This document shows, piece by piece, positions 29,840 to 34,595 of a stretch of 34,595 nt of DNA. The notes beneath the pieces were generated by a model, which saw nothing but the letters and a program-made list of their open reading frames with translations, did not search any database and had not been told where the DNA came from. Made by a program: the position numbers and the translations under genes. Origin of the DNA: Bryobacterales bacterium (GTDB lineage Bacteria > Acidobacteriota > Terriglobia > Bryobacterales > Bryobacteraceae); NCBI GenBank assembly GCA_026129915.1, contig JAHCHD010000035.1, forward strand, positions 1 to 34,595, given 5' to 3'. Numbering within the stretch: the first letter of the stretch is position 1; each line of letters begins with the position of its first letter.

Positions 29840-32338
29840 TTAGCTGCGTTCCAAACGCCGGATCTTCTCAAGCGTTTCGCGCCGATGAATTTCGAGCACC
29901 GCGTTTTCCTTCCCCTCTATTTGCAGTTGCCGGAAGATAGCCATTGCCCTCCGGTAGGATGCAAGGGCTTGTGCGCGATCCCGCATGGCTCCCAGACAGT
30001 CGCCAATCAGCATGTGCGACTCGCCCACTTCACCTTGTGCGCCAGCGTTCATCGGGTTCTCGCTGGCCAGAGCCTCGCGCATATCGAGCGTCCTCCGAAC
30101 AAGCGGCAGCGCGTGAACAGGGTCGCCCGCGGCAATCATTGCCCGAGCTAGGCGGTAGACTGTGGACGCCAGGATACTGCGGTTGCGTGCGTCCAGCGGA
30201 TCCGCTGCGGCAAGGTCTTCGTGAATCTGAATCGCCTGCCGGTAGCGCTCCATGGCTTCGAGATACTGGCCGTTCTCATGCAACAAACCTCCCAGCGCAA
30301 TCGCGCCGGCGGCCACGTCATTCAGATTCCGCGCATCGGTGGCGTTCTCGCGAATCATCTCCTGTGAAAGCGACAACGCCTTGCGGTAGTGGTTCTCAGC
30401 CTGCTTGGCGTCCTTCAGCATTAGCAGAATCCCTCCCAGCCGGCGATGGGCCAGGCAAAGCCCGCGTTTATCCTCAGGATCTTCTGAGCCTGCCGCCACA
30501 ATCTCCTCGAACATGCGCAGGGCCTGGCGCCGGCTCTCAAGCGCGCCATCCCAGTCGCCAATCTGCGACAGGCCTCCGCCCAGTCCTGTATAGCTGGACG
30601 CTACCTTCCGCCGGTGTTCCAAACTGTTAGGGTCGAGCGCCAGCATCTCCTGATACATCCGCAGCGCATCCCGGTCGTACTGCAGGCCCATCTGGTAATC
30701 GCCCATCAGCTTGTGAAGGCTGCTTAGGCGGGAATAGGTTTGCGCGATATCCGCCTTGTTGGAAAGCTCTGGCTTTTTAGGGTCGCTCAACGCTTCCCTG
30801 ATCGAGAGCGCCTTGCGATAGCACTCCAAAGCAAGCGCCGTATTGCCGATGTTGGCCACATTGGGGCGCCCCTGAACGTCTCCAAGTTTTTCGTATGCGG
30901 CGGCAAGTTCGCGCTGTAACCCGGAGTCGCCCCCTGATTCATGGGAAAGGCGGTCGAGGTACTCAAGCGCTCGCTCCACCAGTTTGCCGCGCACCCCCGT
31001 CGCCCCAGGCAGTTTCGCCAAATCCGCATCCAGTTCGAAGATCATGGAACTCGCCAGCTGGCGGACGTCCTCGAAACGAGCTTCCGCTCGCTGTCGCTCA
31101 TACTCCGCACGGTTCGCCAGCAGCGTAGACGCCACCACGCCACCCACAAGGCTAGCCACGGCCAGCCCGCCCACCATTACCGCCACCCGGTTCCGTCGCA
31201 GGAACTTCCGTGTGTGATAAAGGGCAGTATCCGGGCAGGCGGATACAGGCTGGTGATTTAAGTAGCGCGACACGTCTTGCGACAAATGGTTGGCGGTAAT
31301 GAACCGGTTTTCTGGTCTCGGCTGAATGGCCTTCAGGATGACGGCGTCAAGGTCCTGATGCACTCCCGGTAGCGTGGAGATCTCGCTCGGCCGGGGCGGG
31401 TTGCCTGCCGCGATCTTGGCTAGAATTGCAAGCGGATTTCCCGGATCCGGCTCATAAGGCCGGCGGTCGCAGACCATCTCATAGAGCAACACGCCGAGCG
31501 AGTAGATGTCGCTCGCAGTATTCAGCTGCTCGCCACGTAATTGCTCCGGGCTTGCGTAGGCTGGCGTTAGCGCGGTCACCTGTCCGTCGTCCGAGAAGCC
31601 GCGATCCTTGCCCTCGGCGTCCAGCACCCTCGAGATGCCGAAATCCAGCAACTTGGGCATCCCATCCTCCATGATGAGGATGTTGCCCATCTTAATGTCG
31701 CTGTGCACTACCAGGTTCTGGTGCGCGAAGCTCACAGCCGAACACAGTTCCCTGAACAACTGGAGTCGCTCCACCAAGCTTGGATGGGTGCGCCGCAGAT
31801 ACTCATCCAGCGGAATTCCCTGGATGTACTCCATCACAAAGTAGAGCAGACCATCCTCTGTGATGCCGCCGTCGAAGATGCGTGCAATGAACGGGTGGTT
31901 CAGCCTGGCCAGAATTTGGCGCTCCAGCCGGAAGCGTTCCACGATGTCGTAGCCGCTTGTGGCGCGGTTCAACACCTTGATGGCCACCTGCATGCGGAAC
32001 TCGGCGTCCTCGCGAACGCCAAGGTACACCGATCCCATGCCCCCTTCGCCAATCAGGCTTTGAATTCGGTAAGGGCCAATCACGCGACCGATTAAGACAT
32101 CGCCCTTTGACCACTCCTCCTTCACCCGATGCACGATTGGGCCGAGGGATGGCAGGTGACTGGGCGTATCCAGGATCTCCGCGTCTTCGCTCGCCGATTC
32201 AAGCAGACTGCGCACTTCCGCCAGCAGGTCGCTGTCTCCATTGCAGTGCATGGCCAGACACGCTTCCCGTTTGCCTGGCTCCAACAAAAGAGCCTGCTGG
32301 AACACGTCCTTTACTTGTGCCCAGCGTTCCGCGGTCAT
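29840..32338 (-). CDS. Serine/threonine protein kinase with C-terminal TPR repeats
   Basis: The 832-residue protein has an N-terminal helical segment (1-75), a Hanks-type kinase domain (about 87-365), one membrane helix (about 384-407) and a large extracytoplasmic TPR array (about 415-815). Kinase motifs are GEGGMGSVY (97-105), VAIKVL (K121), HSDIKMGN (D214) and LLDFG (232-234). HSD replaces the usual HRD, so it is a non-RD kinase, which often does not need activation-loop phosphorylation. The TPRs probably sense protein partners outside. The start overlaps the ECF sigma gene stop by 4 bp, a gene pair that is common in Acidobacteria and Planctomycetes, suggesting the kinase regulates that sigma factor. 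Confidence 0.93.
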   Translation of the reverse strand: MTAERWAQVKDVFQQALLLEPGKREACLAMHCNGDSDLLAEVRSLLESASEDAEILDTPSHLPSLGPIVHRVKEEWSKGDVLIGRVIGPYRIQSLIGEGGMGSVYLGVREDAEFRMQVAIKVLNRATSGYDIVERFRLERQILARLNHPFIARIFDGGITEDGLLYFVMEYIQGIPLDEYLRRTHPSLVERLQLFRELCSAVSFAHQNLVVHSDIKMGNILIMEDGMPKLLDFGISRVLDAEGKDRGFSDDGQVTALTPAYASPEQLRGEQLNTASDIYSLGVLLYEMVCDRRPYEPDPGNPLAILAKIAAGNPPRPSEISTLPGVHQDLDAVILKAIQPRPENRFITANHLSQDVSRYLNHQPVSACPDTALYHTRKFLRRNRVAVMVGGLAVASLVGGVVASTLLANRAEYERQRAEARFEDVRQLASSMIFELDADLAKLPGATGVRGKLVERALEYLDRLSHESGGDSGLQRELAAAYEKLGDVQGRPNVANIGNTALALECYRKALSIREALSDPKKPELSNKADIAQTYSRLSSLHKLMGDYQMGLQYDRDALRMYQEMLALDPNSLEHRRKVASSYTGLGGGLSQIGDWDGALESRRQALRMFEEIVAAGSEDPEDKRGLCLAHRRLGGILLMLKDAKQAENHYRKALSLSQEMIRENATDARNLNDVAAGAIALGGLLHENGQYLEAMERYRQAIQIHEDLAAADPLDARNRSILASTVYRLARAMIAAGDPVHALPLVRRTLDMREALASENPMNAGAQGEVGESHMLIGDCLGAMRDRAQALASYRRAMAIFRQLQIEGKENAVLEIHRRETLEKIRRLERS

Positions 32339-32910
32339 CCCGAACTCACCCCCTTGAGTTCACGTGCAAGCCAGGCGCGGGCCATCACCCAAACACGCTT
32401 CACGGTCGCTGGCGAAATCCCTACTACCTCGGCGGTCTCCTCAATGGAAAGCCCAGCGAAGTAACGCAGCTCCACTATCCGTGCCTGTTGGGTATCAAAT
32501 GCGGCAAGCCGGTCGAGCGCTTCATGTAGCGCGAGCACCTCCGCCACGTTCTCAGCCTGGGTGGACGCTTCTGGCTGATCCTCCAGGAAAATCTTCTGTG
32601 CACCGCCCCCTCGCTTTGCCGCATTCACGGCGCGCGCATGATCCACCAGCACGCGCCGGATCACCTGCGCAGCCACAGCGAAAAAATGCTGGCGGTTGTG
32701 GTATTCGCTGCCTGCGCCACCCATCAGCCGCATGTAAGCTTCGTGCACTAGGGCAGTGCTTTGCAGAGTATGATCACGGCGTTCGCGGGCGAGATGACGG
32801 CGCGCGATGCGGCGCAACTCATCGTAGACAATTGGGGTGAGTTGCTCCAGCGCGTCCGCGTCTCCGGAACTCCAGCGGGCAAGCAGTGTCGTCACGTCCG
32901 AGGTGGGCAT
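32335..32910 (-). CDS. ECF-type RNA polymerase sigma factor
   Basis: The 191-residue protein (from ATG 32910) contains sigma region 2 (IVYDELRRIARRHLARE, TALVHEAYMRL) and region 4 (ARIVELRYFAGLSIEETAEVVGISPATVKRVW helix-turn-helix). The TIGR02999-like subfamily, abundant in Acidobacteria and Planctomycetes, has this FF-type AAxxIRRVLVDHARAR segment (AAQVIRRVLVDHARAV). A longer frame begins at 32967, but its first 19 residues are not family-like. No anti-sigma gene is seen; the overlapping TPR kinase is the likely regulator. The residues of the FxGLSxEE pattern are conserved. Confidence 0.93.
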   Translation of the reverse strand: MPTSDVTTLLARWSSGDADALEQLTPIVYDELRRIARRHLARERRDHTLQSTALVHEAYMRLMGGAGSEYHNRQHFFAVAAQVIRRVLVDHARAVNAAKRGGGAQKIFLEDQPEASTQAENVAEVLALHEALDRLAAFDTQQARIVELRYFAGLSIEETAEVVGISPATVKRVWVMARAWLARELKGVSSG

Positions 32911-33253
32911 AATAGATCCGAAAATGATCGCCCGGCGAGCCTTCCCGCTCTGCTCTATGTCACTCACGCTGCGGAAGATCCGGTAGCGAAGTCACTCCGC
33001 GCAGCCCGGAAAACCTGCATCGCAACAGCAAATTGGGTCCGGCATCCCATACGGACGACAGCCAGAAGTTTTTCCAATATACCACTGTAAGCGTGTGGCC
33101 CCTACCGGTTTAGCTCACCCGATGCTGCGATGAATGAATCCACGCTGAGGGAGGTCTTCTGTCGCACACCGAATGGGCATACGAAATCATGGTCCGTTTT
33201 GCCAGCAAACGACGCTTTAGTTATTGAAAGCTCTTACAAAGGAGATCTGGGAA
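32911..33253. other. Divergent promoter region between the sigma factor and cupin genes
   Basis: This 343-bp stretch separates the divergent sigma factor (-) and cupin (+) genes. It includes AAAGGAG at 33238-33244 upstream of the cupin ATG. A TA-rich core tccaatataccactg (around 33075) is the only visible promoter-like element, and it has no clear -35. No coding sequence is convincing. Confidence 0.4.
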
Positions 33254-33616
33254 ATGACACCCGATCCGAATCTTGTACGTAATGAAGCCGCTGGGGGCTT
33301 CACTCCCCCGTTCCCGGCCGACAATAGCTCCGCGCGTGTCCATCTGAGTGGCAGTACCCCTGCGAACGCATTCTCGATCGTGGAATTCAGCAGTATGCCT
33401 GGCAATGAGCCGCCAACCTCTGTGCACGCATCGGAGGACCGTTTCTTCTGCCTGCTAGAGGGCGAATGGGATGTTCGAGTGGGTGACGAACGCTTCCGCG
33501 TAAAAGCCGGAGGTTCGTTCTTTGCGCCTCGCGGGGTGGCACATGAATATCGGATCTTGTCGCCCCTCGGCCGCGCCGTGGTTCTCATCACCGCTGGTTC
33601 AAGGCACCAAGGCTAA
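33254..33616 (+). CDS. Cupin domain protein
   Basis: The 120-residue protein is a single cupin barrel. The first motif is TSVHASEDRFFCLLEGEWDV and the second is GGSFFAPRGVAHEYRI. One His of the usual HxH metal pair is replaced by Ser (HAS), although the downstream Glu/Asp and the PxGxxH His are kept, so metal binding may be altered. ATG 33254 has AAAGGAG 9 nt upstream; a TTG at 33224 in the same frame would add ten residues ahead of the ribosome site. It stands alone, so substrate and role are unknown. Confidence 0.87.
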   Translation: MTPDPNLVRNEAAGGFTPPFPADNSSARVHLSGSTPANAFSIVEFSSMPGNEPPTSVHASEDRFFCLLEGEWDVRVGDERFRVKAGGSFFAPRGVAHEYRILSPLGRAVVLITAGSRHQG

Positions 33617-33684
33617 ATTCTCTACATCAAGTTGCGAATGCCACGTTGGCGCTGTCGCAGATCTTATTCCCGCACACACCAATC

Positions 33685-33723
33685 AAACTGGCCAGCCTAC
33701 CCCGTGAGGTTGCTGGCCAGTTT
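33685..33723. terminator. Bidirectional intrinsic terminator
   Basis: A perfect 12-bp stem (AAACTGGCCAGC at 33685-33696 with GCTGGCCAGTTT at 33712-33723) closes a 15-nt loop. It lies between the convergent cupin and TPR genes. On the plus strand it is followed by tgctttaa and on the minus strand by GATTGG, so the T runs are short. Confidence 0.8.
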
Positions 33724-33769
33724 GCTTTAACCTGACTGGAATGGCCGCGCGGAACGCAGCATGCCCCGG

Positions 33770-34595
33770 CTACTGGTTCTGGGACGGACTCTCCACTAGA
33801 GCCATCCGCTCCATCTGCCCAAGTTGCTGTTGCAACGTACTCACGTCGGACCCTTCCGGCAGCGCCTTCATGTAGCTGCGCATAAAACCTGCGGCCTCAT
33901 CATACTTGTGCCTGTTCGCTAGAATCAACGCAAGGAAATAGTCCAGTCGGTACATCCGGTTGGCCGGGTCCATCTTCTTCGCTTCCCGCGCGCTTTCTTC
34001 TGCTTTGCTGAATTGCTCCAACTGCAGGTTGCTTAGCGCGTTGATGTAGTAAGCATGCGGAAAATCCACTGGGTTCATGCGGATGGCAGTGGCGGAGTAT
34101 TGTTCTGACTTCTCCCATTGCTGGTGGGTTGCTGCCAGCGTCGCCAGTCGCAGGTAAGGCGAGAGGAACTTCCCGTCCAAGTCAATGGCTTTCAGATAGT
34201 CAGCCTCCGCCGCATCAAACTCCTTCAGGCCCTCTCGGCAACTGCCCAGGGCATACCATGCAACCGCATACTCAGGATATTCCGCCACCGCCTTTTCCAG
34301 GTGGGGAACGGCCTTTTCGAACTTGCCGTTTCGAAGCTCTTTCATGCCCTTGTCGTAGTTCTTCTGTGCATTCTTCGGGGCATTCAGCGTGGTAGCGCTT
34401 ATCGTAAAGCCTTCCACCTTGGCAATGCGCGTCAACACCAGGGTGCCAACGTCAGGCTTATCCAGCACCCGGCGTCCCGCGAGTTGCACCACATTGGAAC
34501 GGTAACCGGGCAAACTGGCTCGTAGCTCGCAGCCCATCAGGTCCCGCTCGGTCACCTGGCTGCCTCCGCCCATCCCCATCCCGCCGGGTTGGGCG
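33770..34595 (-). CDS. TPR protein with carboxypeptidase-regulatory-like domain, partial
   Basis: The minus-strand frame is open to the right edge, so the N-terminus is missing. The visible part has the end of a beta-sandwich of the carboxypeptidase regulatory type (MGCELRASLPGYRSNVVQLAGR, TLVLTRIAKVEG), then at least four TPR units such as AVPHLEKAVAEYPEYAVAWYALGSCREG and EYSATAIRMNPVDFPHAYYINALSNL-like pairs, and a Gln-rich end (LQQQLGQMERM). Such proteins are common in Acidobacteria and are usually secreted or surface-bound; function is unknown. It is followed downstream by the bidirectional terminator at 33685-33723. Confidence 0.85.
   Translation of the reverse strand, partial: AQPGGMGMGGGSQVTERDLMGCELRASLPGYRSNVVQLAGRRVLDKPDVGTLVLTRIAKVEGFTISATTLNAPKNAQKNYDKGMKELRNGKFEKAVPHLEKAVAEYPEYAVAWYALGSCREGLKEFDAAEADYLKAIDLDGKFLSPYLRLATLAATHQQWEKSEQYSATAIRMNPVDFPHAYYINALSNLQLEQFSKAEESAREAKKMDPANRMYRLDYFLALILANRHKYDEAAGFMRSYMKALPEGSDVSTLQQQLGQMERMALVESPSQNQ

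Noticed and set aside
1..34595. Search for CRISPR arrays, integrases, transposases or phage genes
   Set aside because: No spaced direct repeats and no such genes were found; the tandem repeats at 2205 and 14949 have no spacers.

Overview
The window most likely comes from a member of the Acidobacteriota, probably the Solibacter/Bryobacter side of the phylum. This is inferred from the gene families: an ECF sigma factor overlapping a Ser/Thr kinase with TPRs, a PEP-CTERM protein, a carboxypeptidase-regulatory-like/TPR protein, an orphan NuoI, and a Tes-type radical SAM protein. The DNA is GC-rich and densely coding on both strands. I see no rRNA, tRNA, CRISPR array, transposase, integrase or phage gene, so it reads as an ordinary chromosomal segment.

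Layout. 1-4165 (+): the end of an unknown gene, then two ABC ATPase/ABC-2 permease pairs in one tightly coupled operon; the second ATPase starts with a tandem 33-bp repeat that carries the start codon. 4229-10054 (-): a divergent EF-G-like GTPase, a secreted PEP-CTERM protein, threonylcarbamoyl-AMP synthase and release factor 2; prfB is split by the classical RF2 autoregulatory +1 frameshift site. 10256-11413 (+): a secreted helical-repeat protein. 11732-14827 (-): an Omp85-type beta-barrel followed by an exported protein with PI3K/HipA-like kinase motifs. 15033-17130: a DnaC/DnaI-like ATPase (-) and a divergent acetate kinase (+). 17158-20327 (-): STAS protein, CoA-disulfide-reductase-type flavoprotein, NuoI-like ferredoxin, and upstream an OmpR-type regulator with a degenerate receiver. 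20469-22729 (-): a membrane acyltransferase with a frameshifted tail, a LolA-like protein and a small membrane protein.

23115-26633 (+): a large radical SAM enzyme with the cysteine pattern of archaeal tetraether synthase (Tes/MJ0619 family), closed by a strong terminator, then two overlapping paralogous secreted proteins of unknown function. 26799-29835: a DUF2306 membrane protein, CoaX and BirA (cofactor genes, minus strand) and a membrane-anchored alpha/beta hydrolase. 29840-34595: the kinase/ECF sigma operon (-), a cupin (+) and the 3' part of a TPR protein (-).

The most interesting items are the Tes-like enzyme (a candidate for bacterial membrane-spanning lipid synthesis), the exported kinase-like protein paired with an Omp85 barrel, the degenerate response regulator, the duplicated secreted family, and the repeat that triplicates a start codon.
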